Position numbers and translations under genes: made by a program. The notes beneath the pieces are model-generated. The model was not told where the DNA came from. It did not search any database and was given only the letters and a program-made list of their open reading frames with translations. Below, piece by piece: positions 9,257 through 18,776 of a stretch of DNA of 64,000 nucleotides (position 1 is the first letter of the stretch; every line of letters begins with the position of its first letter). The DNA is from an uncultured Desulfobacter sp. (GTDB lineage Bacteria > Desulfobacterota > Desulfobacteria > Desulfobacterales > Desulfobacteraceae), in NCBI RefSeq assembly GCF_963677125.1, contig NZ_OY781882.1, positions 2,426,501-2,490,500 on the forward strand, written 5' to 3'.

Positions 9257-9338
9257 GCCCCACAGTAGAAACTGGGGGCTTGATTGTTAACCGCTCAAAG
9301 CGGTCTTTTAAAAGCGCCTAAAGGCGCGGTTTAATCAA
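9257..9338. repeat. nested hairpin cluster
   Basis: Three stems are visible. 9257-9279 forms a GC-rich hairpin (CCCC-A-CAGT pairing with ACTGGGGG). 9290-9304 forms ACCGCT-CAA-AGCGGT. 9314-9327 forms GCGCCT-AA-AGGCGC. An outer imperfect stem TTGATTGTTAACCGC (9280-9294) pairs with GCGGTTTAATCAA (9326-9338), so the latter two can fold into a cloverleaf-like unit. Such subterminal hairpins are typical of IS200/IS605 ends or REP elements. No transposase of that class is present here. Confidence 0.5.
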
Positions 9339-9700
9339 ACAAATAGTATTACCGCTTGTTTAAACGTCCTCCGAAACGTCAGAAGGTTGCGTAGTCCGGC
9401 GAAGGTTCATTGGCCTCCCAAGGCTAAAAATAATCTAAACGCATTGCTGTCATTGATCTATCTTTCTAATTCTTAGTCCGAATCTATTGTAAACCATTTT
9501 AGCAATAAAATTAAGTCATTATATTTTTGATCAATTTCCCAACAAAAGTTATGCACAGTTCTCGTGCTATCACCATCAATGAAATTAAATTTATCCAATC
9601 TGTTGTTTGTGATAATTGTGACAAAAGAAAACCTCTATATTCAAAAAACCTCCATACAGAATGGCCAGGTCGCAAAGATATGACATGCAAAGAACTCTTT

Positions 9701-10867
9701 TTAACGACCACGAATATAGTGCTTCCAGAGCCAAGTGACCTCTTTGGTAGAGATTAATCCATCAGGTAAGTAAGAAAAATTTTTTCTTAACGATTTTGCT
9801 TTCGCTGCAAATACATCATTGTTCAATTGAATAGATAAATAAAACAACAGATTGCATATATAAATTCTATTCCTCGGATTATAGCGGAAGAAATTGAATA
9901 AAACATTGATTAAAGATGGGCCTGATGTTGCAGTCCTTGAGTAAAGGAGAATTTTCACCCATTGTTTGAACCAGCAGAACACATTCCCTTTTGTTTCAAA
10001 TCTTTTGCAGAGTTCTATTACATCTGTTCCCTGATAATTTGTCAGATGTTGAAGTTCCCATAAAACTGCACTCGTTAGCCACTTTTCGACCAGAATTTTT
10101 TCCGTTTCATTAATCTCTGTTCCGTTTGAAAAAAATATATCCATCTTTAACCGTGCAGCCTTATCAATCAATGTAAGCATTTTTTCTGTGGCATCAAAAT
10201 GAATAAAACCTTTATTGTCCGACAACAACTTTCTAATTGCTTCAGGCCTTTTCGAATAATGGGAAACATAATCCCCTGTGGCAGCGAGCAGTGAACCGGC
10301 CAAGTCGAGTAAAATTTTAATATAATGGTAATCTACGCGATCAGTATCGCCTTCACATTTTAAAATCATCAACTCTATTGTCCGGTTAAGGAGAAGTTCA
10401 AGAGCATCTTCCCTAGGGATCATTTCTTTATGAAAAAGTGGGCGCTTGAATTCCAATGCGGGACCAAAAACCGATATGCAATTCAGCGTCAAATCATAGG
10501 TAAATATCGATGGTTTAAGATCGTTGTAAAAATAATTTTTTCTTACAACACCAATATCCACTTCAATTTCAGAGCGAAATTTTCGGCTCACCTGTTTGCT
10601 AATTTCACCTTTTATCAGACTGCATTTTTGGACTAATATACCCAGTCTTGTATTGCGTTTAGACAAAAGCAGGAACTCAATATCACCTTTGAGAATGTAA
10701 CCGTCGCCTTTCTTTCTAACGCTCGCCTCTCCACGGGACAGACTTCCGGTTAAAATGATATTCATTACAGGTAATATGTGACATTCTATTGACAGGAGTC
10801 TGATGGTCTCTTGCAGCACCTCATTAAGCCAGAGGTTTGCTGCTTTATCCGCACAAAGTTTATACAT
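9701..10867 (-). CDS. nucleotidyltransferase-like protein
   Basis: 388 residues. The N-terminal region carries the polymerase-beta/minimal nucleotidyltransferase signature: GSLSRGE (about residues 42-48), then GDIEFLLL and, further on, EIEVDIGVV, giving the usual acidic residues for metal binding. The rest is helical with no known domain. The start codon overlaps the stop of the glycoside-hydrolase-like gene by one base (TGATG), so the two are translationally coupled. Role in the exopolysaccharide locus unknown; nucleotidyl transfer to a sugar, alcohol or protein is possible. Confidence 0.65.
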   Translation of the reverse strand: MYKLCADKAANLWLNEVLQETIRLLSIECHILPVMNIILTGSLSRGEASVRKKGDGYILKGDIEFLLLSKRNTRLGILVQKCSLIKGEISKQVSRKFRSEIEVDIGVVRKNYFYNDLKPSIFTYDLTLNCISVFGPALEFKRPLFHKEMIPREDALELLLNRTIELMILKCEGDTDRVDYHYIKILLDLAGSLLAATGDYVSHYSKRPEAIRKLLSDNKGFIHFDATEKMLTLIDKAARLKMDIFFSNGTEINETEKILVEKWLTSAVLWELQHLTNYQGTDVIELCKRFETKGNVFCWFKQWVKILLYSRTATSGPSLINVLFNFFRYNPRNRIYICNLLFYLSIQLNNDVFAAKAKSLRKNFSYLPDGLISTKEVTWLWKHYIRGR

Positions 10868-12927
10868 CAGTTCTGTTGAAGGCGGGTCTGATAAACAGTT
10901 TTATTTGCTTGTGTAACAGGGGCAAGATAATTTCCGAAACAAGAACTATTTAAATGAGGAGAAACTGTTTCCGGCAAGGTTCTGAAACCGAATTCATCTA
11001 TTATTGACTTATCACAGGCCTGTCTCCCGTCATAGGCGTTATCCAGGGCCGTTACCAACCCGAAATTATAGACTTCCCAGTAAAAGGGAGTATTATCTTT
11101 CCATTGCCAGATATGAATGCCGATTCTAAAAAAATCGCCGTTTGGCGATTTTTCCTGAAGAGTCTCCTCCAGTTGCTGAGCGTATGCTTTACCCCTTTCT
11201 TCCTGCGTAAGAAAAGGACCCTGCTTATTCATATAATTGACCCTTTGAAACGTATCCCCAATTTTAACGTGCTTTTTTAATTCACTATAGGTTCCATGGA
11301 AATATCCATATTCTCGAATACGTACACTATTCTCGGAAAGCCAGTCTCTTTTTTTTGCTCTGTAATATTGTGGTAAGTTGCGATTTTCTCTGGAAATGGT
11401 TGGTGGCAATCCGGAGAACTGTAAAAGGGTATCATGTACGGGAGAGAATCTTTTATCAATTCCCCATGGAATCTTACAACCTTTAAAATTTAGGGTAAGA
11501 GTTTTAAAAATATCGTTCGTTTCTATGTGGGTAATTGAACAGGTAAACCCCAAGGGACTGTCATTTTCCGCTGTGAGATACCCCAACATATTCCAACTAT
11601 GAAACGGGCGGTTCAAAAAATCAGACCAGTACCCCGCCTTGTCGTCATTTTGTACAACAACAATATCCGCATATACTTTCGAGCTGACTGGATCTTTCAA
11701 ACTCCTGTAAACGTAATCACGGGGGGTATTTAAATTGTTAGTTGCTATGAGGTAGGGAAGCTTTTCTTTAAAGGAAGTATATACATCTTTATACCATTTG
11801 CGCATCAGCAATTCGGCAAAATCATCCAAATCTTTATATTGTGCCTTGGTCTTTCCGATAGCGCGATTACAAAACCAGTATTTTCCAAGATTTTTTCCAT
11901 TTTCATCAAGTACCCCATTCCCTATACCCCATCCACCGTTAGAATCCCATGATGTATATCGTGTTTCCCAGGCTTTATTTAATTTTTTCAGGTCTACATA
12001 TCTCTTTTTAAGGAAATCTCTTAAGGCGTATTTTGTATATAATTTTGAATCTTCATAAACAATTGGTCCTCGTAAACCAAAGGGATCTTTGTTTTGATGG
12101 GCATCAGCAGCCATGGCAATAAAACCAAGATGAGGATGTTGTTTATTAACCCCCCTCATTTCATCAGTTTGATCCATAAAAACGAAAGTTATCCATGGCG
12201 AACCAAGAGGAATTTTTTCTGCTGCCTCCATCTGACACATTTTGAATTTCGGGTCAAAAACATCAGGGAATCTACCACCATTACCTTTCTTGAAATTGGC
12301 TGCAAAAATATTTTTAATTTTCCATTTTTTCTTACTGTGCATGGCATTAGCCCCTGCCCTGTTAGTAATAAGCATAGGAAGCTGATTTTGTGATAGTGTA
12401 CCGATTTTCGGGGGAATGAATTTTTTGTTTCTTATCGATGCAGAAACAGGAGGATAAGAAAAAGTTCCAAGCTGATTAAAACCCCATATTCTTAATCGTT
12501 CTCGTACATAATAACCCCATCTATCCCTCCAGTTATCATCCAGTCCATCAGTCTCTTTGGGCGAAGTTATATATTTCTCTTTTACATGATCTCGGTAAAA
12601 TAAACCTTCCAAATCTTCATCGCTGCTCAAATTGACGGCGCCAACAGCAAGCATAAAAAAAGGATGCCCCTCAGGAGTTACAAGCCACCAATGCTTATTG
12701 TACTTAGTTGTGTAAAAAATACTTTTTGCTGGAAAGCTAAGCCCTTTATAACCTCCATATTGATCGAACTCTTCTTTATCAGCCGCAGAACAAAACATTG
12801 TCGACAAAAACAAAAGAAAAAAAAGAGATAATAAAAAACTTTTTATCAGCTTTAACCCTTCGACTATTCCATCTATTCCCTCGATTAAAACAAAAAACAA
12901 AAAAAATCTCATTTTATTAGCTACCAT
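10867..12927 (-). CDS. secreted glycoside-hydrolase-like protein (agarase-like N-terminus)
   Basis: 686 residues. The hydrophobic segment around residues 27-45, ending FCSAADK, looks like a signal peptide; the frame opens about 25 codons earlier, overlapping the flippase end by 11 bases, and no better ATG is seen. After the signal peptide, HWWLVTPEGHPFFMLAVGAVN matches the start of TIM-barrel beta-agarase-like hydrolases. The GLRGPIVYEDSKLYTKYALRDFL region and TRYTSWDSNGGWG recall GH42/GH50-type proteins. It probably cleaves or edits the polymer made by this locus in the periplasm or outside the cell. Substrate not known; the catalytic glutamates cannot be assigned with confidence. Confidence 0.65.
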   Translation of the reverse strand: MVANKMRFFLFFVLIEGIDGIVEGLKLIKSFLLSLFFLLFLSTMFCSAADKEEFDQYGGYKGLSFPAKSIFYTTKYNKHWWLVTPEGHPFFMLAVGAVNLSSDEDLEGLFYRDHVKEKYITSPKETDGLDDNWRDRWGYYVRERLRIWGFNQLGTFSYPPVSASIRNKKFIPPKIGTLSQNQLPMLITNRAGANAMHSKKKWKIKNIFAANFKKGNGGRFPDVFDPKFKMCQMEAAEKIPLGSPWITFVFMDQTDEMRGVNKQHPHLGFIAMAADAHQNKDPFGLRGPIVYEDSKLYTKYALRDFLKKRYVDLKKLNKAWETRYTSWDSNGGWGIGNGVLDENGKNLGKYWFCNRAIGKTKAQYKDLDDFAELLMRKWYKDVYTSFKEKLPYLIATNNLNTPRDYVYRSLKDPVSSKVYADIVVVQNDDKAGYWSDFLNRPFHSWNMLGYLTAENDSPLGFTCSITHIETNDIFKTLTLNFKGCKIPWGIDKRFSPVHDTLLQFSGLPPTISRENRNLPQYYRAKKRDWLSENSVRIREYGYFHGTYSELKKHVKIGDTFQRVNYMNKQGPFLTQEERGKAYAQQLEETLQEKSPNGDFFRIGIHIWQWKDNTPFYWEVYNFGLVTALDNAYDGRQACDKSIIDEFGFRTLPETVSPHLNSSCFGNYLAPVTQANKTVYQTRLQQN

Positions 12928-14392
12928 GAAAAGCTCCTTTTTCTCTTATCACTATTTCTTTTCTTATGGTGTGTATGATGCAAAGCATCATCCATATCAC
13001 AGCACCTATAAGAAAAAAGACTTGTTGAAAGACACCAAGGTCCGTGTGGAAAAAAATAAGTACAATAAAAGGAATGATGCAGACAATGGGTAAACCATTA
13101 AAAGCAATAAAGTCTGAGATACTCACCTGTAAATACTTGAGGACCATAGAAATTTGCACTGTAAAAGATATAATTAGCGTGATGGCAATACAAATAGCCA
13201 TTCCAGTTTCGTGAAGAGCCCTAAATGTGGGCAAGAAAAAAAGCGCCAATCCAAGCATACTCACACCGTTTGCGATTGCAGAATACTGGGGCTTGCCTAT
13301 TCCTGCCAGGCAACTATGGTTGATTCCACTGAGCATCAATACTATAGATGCCCACACAAGCCATTTTAAAGTTGGGGCAGCAGGGAGCCAGTTTGATCCC
13401 ATTAGAAGAGAAATAATGCTGTCCGTATACAAAGTAAAAACAATAGCAAAAGGGAACATAAGAGCTGAAATATATTTCAAGGATTTGAAATAAGTGGAAA
13501 TAATATCCGTTTTATTTTTTAACATGGAAAAAGCAGGAAACATAACGCCTCGAATACCTAGCCCAAATTGAATCGAAGGATCATAGGAAAATTGCCTTGA
13601 AATCTGATAAAACCCAAGGGATGTTAAGCCGCATGTTTTAACAACAATAAGGCTGTCAGCCCATTCTCGAAAAAATGCAAACAAGTTTGCCAGAAAAATT
13701 GATCGTCCATATCCGAATAATTCTTTCGTTTTCCTAAAAGAAATTTTAAATTGTGGTTTAAAAGGATAAACCCAATATGAAACAACGACTACGACTGTTT
13801 GAGAAATAACAACTGAAAGAACAAGTGCCCAGACGTTTTTAAGCATAACAGCTGCTACCACTCCAGCAATGAACCCCGCAATAGCTCCTGAAAGTCGCCA
13901 GCAGAACTCCACCTTTAAATCAAGTCTTTTTTTCAATTGTATAACTGCCGGGTTAATTAAACTTTTTACAAAAGCGATGAGCCCGGTAGCCTGAATAATG
14001 ATGCCAGCTTGTTCATTAGAAAAAGCGATTTTCGCAATTATATTGCCAAATAAAAAAAGGAGGGCGGCCAAAAGAGTGCCTCTACAGATCTGAATTCCCC
14101 AAGCTGTATTCAGATACGGGCTTATATCACCTTTTTTATGGATTAATGCTGCACTAAATCCACTTTCTGAAAGGACTTCAAGCCATCGTAAGGTAACGAA
14201 GGCGATACCCATGAGACCAAAATCTTCAGGCTTTAAAAAACGAACCATTACTGCGGCTTTAAACAAGCCAATCAAATTTGTCGCAGCCAAGCCAAGGGAA
14301 AGCCATGTGCCACCTTGAAAAATTTTTTTTAAAAAAGAACCATCTCCTGAAAAAAGAAAGCTCTTAAAAAATGTATGTAATTTTTTTATCAT
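12917..14392 (-). CDS. oligosaccharide flippase (Wzx-like, MOP superfamily)
   Basis: 491 residues with 12-14 predicted membrane helices. The N-terminal GGTWLSLGLAATNLIGLFKAAVMVRFLKPEDFGLMGIA pattern is typical of Wzx/RfbX polysaccharide flippases, which move undecaprenyl-linked repeat units from the inner to the outer leaflet of the cytoplasmic membrane. Its stop overlaps the hydrolase start, and its start overlaps the stop of the O-antigen polymerase-like gene by four bases, so the three form one unit. Length is normal for the family. Confidence 0.85.
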   Translation of the reverse strand: MIKKLHTFFKSFLFSGDGSFLKKIFQGGTWLSLGLAATNLIGLFKAAVMVRFLKPEDFGLMGIAFVTLRWLEVLSESGFSAALIHKKGDISPYLNTAWGIQICRGTLLAALLFLFGNIIAKIAFSNEQAGIIIQATGLIAFVKSLINPAVIQLKKRLDLKVEFCWRLSGAIAGFIAGVVAAVMLKNVWALVLSVVISQTVVVVVSYWVYPFKPQFKISFRKTKELFGYGRSIFLANLFAFFREWADSLIVVKTCGLTSLGFYQISRQFSYDPSIQFGLGIRGVMFPAFSMLKNKTDIISTYFKSLKYISALMFPFAIVFTLYTDSIISLLMGSNWLPAAPTLKWLVWASIVLMLSGINHSCLAGIGKPQYSAIANGVSMLGLALFFLPTFRALHETGMAICIAITLIISFTVQISMVLKYLQVSISDFIAFNGLPIVCIIPFIVLIFFHTDLGVFQQVFFLIGAVIWMMLCIIHTIRKEIVIREKGAFHGS

Positions 14393-15564
14393 GCTTCGTC
14401 CAATGCGCTGTCTTCACTTGCTGCCGATGGTATCGCAGCTATAATTAAGGCAAGAGCGAAACACAACCATAAAATTTTCTCATATTCCGCAGACAAAAAA
14501 ACTACTCCAATGAGATACCCCATGAACCCTATCAGAATGGCACGGCAATATATTTCAAGTTCGCTTTTCCTTTCATCTCTTTGTTTCAGAGATCTGATCT
14601 TTTTTTGAAACTGCCGGATACAACAGAAGCACATCCCAAGAAAAGGAAAAATTCCTGTCAACCCAAGCTCAGTTAAAACTTCCAAGTAGGAGTTATGAGC
14701 CATTCTGCTCAACTGTTTATCCTCAAAAAAATCTCCTGATTCAATTTTATAGTTTCCGGGACCAATTCCAAAAACCGGTTTTGTCTTAAAAAGTTCCCAT
14801 CCAATTTCTAAAATTCTAACTCTATGCTCTGTAGAGACACGAGCACCCGTATTTGTATTGTTGAATCTTTCTTCAAGATTATTGGGTACCACAGTGACTA
14901 ATGTAGTTATTGTAATTATGAACACAATAGCATTCCGTATTTTATTCTTTGAAGTCCACCACAGATAAAATACGGCAACACCTATTCCAAGTATTCCGCC
15001 CCGAGATCCTGATAGTATGAGCCCAACAGAATTCAAAATAGTGCTTCCATAAAAAAATAATGATCTTTGCTGTCCATTTTTACCCAATACCAGAGTCAAA
15101 CCAATGATGAAGACTGCTGCAATGGCGTAATAATTTGAATCCCCAAATGTACCGCCGGGCCTTCGCATCCCGCCAAGATATTGCTTAATAATCCATAGAG
15201 TAGAAAAATCCATTGAAATAATTAGAATATAAATTATTTTACTAATTTGCTTAGTATCCTTTACGAGAAATATAGTACAGGCTACAAGAAGAAGGGCAGA
15301 GACGAACCGAGGACCGTAGCGCACATTAAGCGGGACACAATTCAATAAAGAAGAAATTAAAAAAGCGAATACAAAAAATGTGAAAAATGCAAGCATTGAT
15401 TTTGATATTTTTGATTTTCTATTAGAGCCGCAATGATTCCAAATGCCATAAATCAAAGCTATCCCTCCGGCTATTTTCACAGTGGTAAAGCCACCTATTT
15501 CAGCAGAAAGTATGGGATGAGTATTGAACGCAAATAAAAAAATCATTAAATAATAAAAAAACAT
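14389..15564 (-). CDS. O-antigen polymerase/ligase-like membrane protein (Wzy/WaaL)
   Basis: 391 residues, 10-12 predicted membrane helices. A large extracytoplasmic loop contains TEHRVRILEIGWELFKTKP, FGIGPGNYK and AHNSYLEVLTELGLTG, the hallmark segment of the O-antigen ligase/polymerase family, including the conserved His. It joins repeat units after flipping (Wzy) or transfers glycan to an acceptor (WaaL); next to a Wzx and with a Wzz in the locus, polymerase is more likely. Four-base overlap with the flippase gene. Confidence 0.8.
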   Translation of the reverse strand: MFFYYLMIFLFAFNTHPILSAEIGGFTTVKIAGGIALIYGIWNHCGSNRKSKISKSMLAFFTFFVFAFLISSLLNCVPLNVRYGPRFVSALLLVACTIFLVKDTKQISKIIYILIISMDFSTLWIIKQYLGGMRRPGGTFGDSNYYAIAAVFIIGLTLVLGKNGQQRSLFFYGSTILNSVGLILSGSRGGILGIGVAVFYLWWTSKNKIRNAIVFIITITTLVTVVPNNLEERFNNTNTGARVSTEHRVRILEIGWELFKTKPVFGIGPGNYKIESGDFFEDKQLSRMAHNSYLEVLTELGLTGIFPFLGMCFCCIRQFQKKIRSLKQRDERKSELEIYCRAILIGFMGYLIGVVFLSAEYEKILWLCFALALIIAAIPSAASEDSALDEA

Positions 15565-15710
15565 ATTCTATTTTTCCCTGTCAGATACCCAAATCTTTTA
15601 AGTCTTCAGGCGGGCCGGCTTTTTTCAATTATTTTGAGCTGGGATCACTCTTTCAATCAAGATCTCGCATATAATTACCGTCTTAATGCCCGGCTAATTT
15701 CGTTATTGAA

Positions 15711-16478
15711 TTAATCAAAAAACTTAGCGTACTCCGTACCGTCAAAACACCGTTTCACTTCGGAATAATTTTCTATAATATCAAGTAGTCGAGTTGGGTT
15801 TGACTTTTTCAAAGAAGAAAAAGTTTCACATTTCGACAATCCGATAAAATTAAAAACTCCATCAAAAACCTTTTTTGGCTGTTCAACCATAGCTTCGTAA
15901 GTAACCCTAAAGTAGGGGATATTCAATAAATCCAACAAATTTATTGAAATATTGCGAAAGGCCTTCCTATATTCTATCATCATTTTCAATTCCGAAGGAT
16001 TGATAGTTATTTTTTCTGTTTTTACTGGAACCTGTCTTGAGTGAAATTCACCTGACCTTTGCGCTTTCAATAATGATACCGTAGAAGCAACAATATTTGT
16101 TCTCTCCAAAAGAATATATTTGCACTGCCGGTAAGCTCTTAGAAAATGAACACTTTCAATATTTCTCACCAATTGTGTGAAGGTTATCTTACAGCCGTTA
16201 TTTACTGCCCCAGATCTTGATACAATCTGACTGAAAAAATTAATTTGCCGCCGCTGGTCACTGAAAATGGAGGCAAAAGATTTCTGTCCGTAAATCTCTC
16301 CAAACTCACAATTTTCAGGATGACAATTAAGGTTCTCCTGAAAATAGGTTGATCCTGATCGTGAATCTGCTAGGATGATATGAACATTATTTATATTGAT
16401 GTCAGCAAATTCGTCACTTTTAAAATAAACTTCTGCATTTCTTGTAACTTTGATTGCCCGCTGGAATATATTCATCAC
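15711..16478 (-). CDS. sulfotransferase family protein
   Basis: 255 residues, soluble. The 5'-phosphosulfate loop is visible as ADSRSGSTYFQENL (about residues 36-49), and the 3'-phosphate motif as KYILLERTNIVASTVSLLKA. Such enzymes transfer sulfate from PAPS to a hydroxyl, often on sugars. The C-terminal PYFRVTYEAMVEQPKKVFDGVFNFIGL also fits bacterial carbohydrate sulfotransferases. It sits alone between the polymerase and the CDP-alcohol phosphotransferase genes, with 100-150 base gaps. Likely role: decoration of the exopolysaccharide; acceptor unknown. Confidence 0.75.
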   Translation of the reverse strand: MMNIFQRAIKVTRNAEVYFKSDEFADININNVHIILADSRSGSTYFQENLNCHPENCEFGEIYGQKSFASIFSDQRRQINFFSQIVSRSGAVNNGCKITFTQLVRNIESVHFLRAYRQCKYILLERTNIVASTVSLLKAQRSGEFHSRQVPVKTEKITINPSELKMMIEYRKAFRNISINLLDLLNIPYFRVTYEAMVEQPKKVFDGVFNFIGLSKCETFSSLKKSNPTRLLDIIENYSEVKRCFDGTEYAKFFD

Positions 16479-16605
16479 CTGTTCTCCATTGCTATGTAAG
16501 GACTTTCCGCCACAGTTCCATTAGATAATTCATTCAAAAATAAATCTCATTTTCCTTTGAATTCCTTTGAAAAATCCCTTGCATGCATTAACACTGCTCT
16601 TAGAG

Positions 16606-17376
16606 TCATTCTCCTCGCAGGTCTTTCCCCTTTATTTTGAATGTATACTGTTGATCTGCATATAGACTAAATAGTGCATTAAAGATCACTATAATTGACA
16701 TAAAAATAAAAAATACCTGAACAAAGCCAAACAGTGATGAAACGATTAGTAGAAGATTAAATATCACCCCATAGCCAGACAAAAAAAGCGCATAAAAATA
16801 TTTAACACCCATTACAATTTTGCTGTTATAAGTAATTGCACAATTATTTATGTATTCCAAGATCACTGAGTAACAGTACTTAATATCTTTACGGGAGGAA
16901 GAGATAATTCTTTTATCCAAACGATTCATAATATTTAAAGACATAAAATATGAGGCTCCCGCACCCAAATAAAAATAATTCATTCCACTATTGACACTAA
17001 CACAATAGCCAAGGCCCAAATATATGCCAGGGTAAGTAAGTCTATGTGTTAGGCAATCTAAAAATATTCCAAGGGCAGTCGATTCATTTCGGTACCGACA
17101 AACTTCTCCATCAGAATGGTCTAAAATCCAACCTAGCAAAAGCAACCCTCCTCCGATTGCCGTATACCCCAAAAACAAAAAAAACAATGCAGAAACATTT
17201 ATAAAAAGCATCAGAACCGTTGCTTGAAGCCCAGAAAGCCCTAAAAGTATCAATAATTTAGTAACATAAATTGATACATATGGATGAATTATAGCTCTAC
17301 TAATAAAAGGTATTTTCCCATATTTGTCTGGGTCTTTAAAACATATTTCTCTTAACTCATTGATGCTTTCTATCAT
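16606..17376 (-). CDS. CDP-alcohol phosphotransferase family protein with altered last Asp
   Basis: 256 residues, about six membrane helices. The family signature is present at residues 86-111: D86-HS-D89-G90-EV-C93-R94, then G103-IFL-D107-CLT-H111. The canonical motif has Ala at 93 and Asp at 111, so the last metal/base Asp is replaced by His. These enzymes move a phospho-alcohol from a CDP-alcohol to an acceptor. In this locus it may attach a phospho-alcohol to a lipid or glycan rather than make phospholipid. Whether the His form is active is not evident from sequence. Confidence 0.75.
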   Translation of the reverse strand: MIESINELREICFKDPDKYGKIPFISRAIIHPYVSIYVTKLLILLGLSGLQATVLMLFINVSALFFLFLGYTAIGGGLLLLGWILDHSDGEVCRYRNESTALGIFLDCLTHRLTYPGIYLGLGYCVSVNSGMNYFYLGAGASYFMSLNIMNRLDKRIISSSRKDIKYCYSVILEYINNCAITYNSKIVMGVKYFYALFLSGYGVIFNLLLIVSSLFGFVQVFFIFMSIIVIFNALFSLYADQQYTFKIKGKDLRGE

Positions 17377-17550
17377 GATTATTCCCTTCTAAAAGTTAGG
17401 CTCATAAGAGCTCAATATCATAAAGCAAAAGCTTTGAATAATTCAATTTTTCCAAATTTTGGTTACCCAAAAGGCATGTCATTCAGAAAATGATAAATGC
17501 TTATAGTTTCCTAATTTTTTACAACTGGCAATATTTCTGATGTTGATTTA

Positions 17551-18776
17551 GGTTCTGTTGACATCTTAGCGTAGGCATATCAAAGCGGCTGGGCACGGGA
17601 CCTCTAACATTCGGAGAATCAGGCATCTTATCAAAGCGCCAGTTTAACTTGTTGGTTTAGGCCGCTCTCTGCATGTATAAGATACCTTCAAGAAAACGCG
17701 GGGACCTCTCTTGTCGTCCAATGCGGACGGACATAGTTGTAAATTATTTTATGAACCTCCAGTGTGCTTTGTAGGTCCTTTACCGTTTTTGCATAACTGA
17801 TTGTTTTTCTCCTGAAGGTACTATTCGTTCGCCTGATTGCAGCGTTTTGAGCCTCAAGGTGGTTGGCATGGATTTCGGACTCCTTTAAATCTTGAGGCGT
17901 ATCAAGATATTCTCGCTGTGTAGCTTGGTATTTTGGGCGCTTACGGCCTTTTTTGTGTTTTTTATCCCCTTTGTTTTTAACACGGACTCAGACTCCTTTA
18001 GGAAGAACCCCGGGAGAACTCCCCCTTTTGCCAGTTTGAAAAACCTCGGAACATAATTCAAAAACCATATTACCATATCGTCTTTCACCATCTGAAAAAA
18101 ACGATAAATCATCTGTATGATCGATATACCCGCATACGGTTTTCATAACTGATTTGAATAATGATGTATCTTTTTTCCCACATCGTTTAGACAATAAATC
18201 GGCTGATTCTTTCCATACATAATGACCGCTGTCCAGCCTTCGGATTCCAATGGCATTGTCCGTTTACCGACAATGGTGTAGAGCCCATCTCCTTCAAATG
18301 TCAGAGATATAAATTCATGACAAAAACCATATAGCAACAATGTGGATTTCTGGTCGGCAAATCTATTTCCCCATAGTGCAATGCTACTTTTGTTTAATCT
18401 CAAGACCCTGCCAGTTGCTCGAAGCCCAAGTCCTTCACCGCGAAGTCTCAATGCAGATGCAACCTTGCTGATTGGAGTTTTAATATTATTCGTGGCTGTA
18501 TTGTGGGTTTCTGAAAACAAGCCTTTACAATTCCGACAGATATATACATATACAGTTTCCGGATTCCATTGTGTATGGTCGGATAATGCTTAAAAACCGA
18601 TGTGTCAGATGAGCAGCAGTATGGGCATTGGAGTAGGGTGGTTTTTTTCATAACCGCTGTTAATCACATCATCCATATAATATCAATCCTCATTCAAAAG
18701 GAATGTACGTTCAACGGTTCAGACCCAGTGCCTGAAAAGGTCTCTTATAGACAGTCCGTCAAATGTCCACAGAACC
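17551..18776 (-). mobile_element. IS1-family insertion sequence, degenerate, 1226 bp
   Basis: Ends are marked by terminal inverted repeats: GGTTCTGTTGACAT at 17551-17564 and, on the opposite strand, GGTTCTGTGGACAT from 18776 back to 18763. The interior encodes one broken transposase. Both flanks show TA at the boundary, so at most a two-base duplication remains, and no 8-9 base target duplication is visible. The right end adjoins the last codons of the phosphodiesterase-like gene and supplies the final G of its TAG stop. Confidence 0.8.
17688..18651 (-). pseudogene. IS1-family transposase, broken
   Basis: Read on the minus strand, three frames plus one nonsense codon reconstruct the protein. 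The N-terminus has a zinc ribbon (CPYC, then CRNC after a frameshift near 18530). The middle contains GEGLGLRATGRVLRLNKSS and the GWTAVIM core. A second frameshift lies at about 18160-18194. An in-frame TGA follows PKGV near 17990. The C-terminus ends with HANHLEAQNAAIRR and YNYVRPHWTTREVPAFS, with its stop at 17688-17690. At least three lesions make it inactive. Confidence 0.8.

Larger units (their letters stand above)
9000..9700. other. gene-free stretch with mobile-element debris
   Basis: Between two minus-strand genes. It contains a fragment of a transposase frame (9130-9256) and a cluster of hairpins (9257-9338), both listed separately. The rest is AT-rich sequence with no recognisable gene. 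It looks like a site of past insertion and deletion that separates the terminal glycosyltransferase gene from the rest of the exopolysaccharide locus. Confidence 0.5.

Noticed and set aside
9360..9425. Possible c-di-GMP riboswitch (GEMM-like) in the gene-free stretch
   Set aside because: The conserved core bases and both paired helices of the GEMM motif could not be found on either strand.
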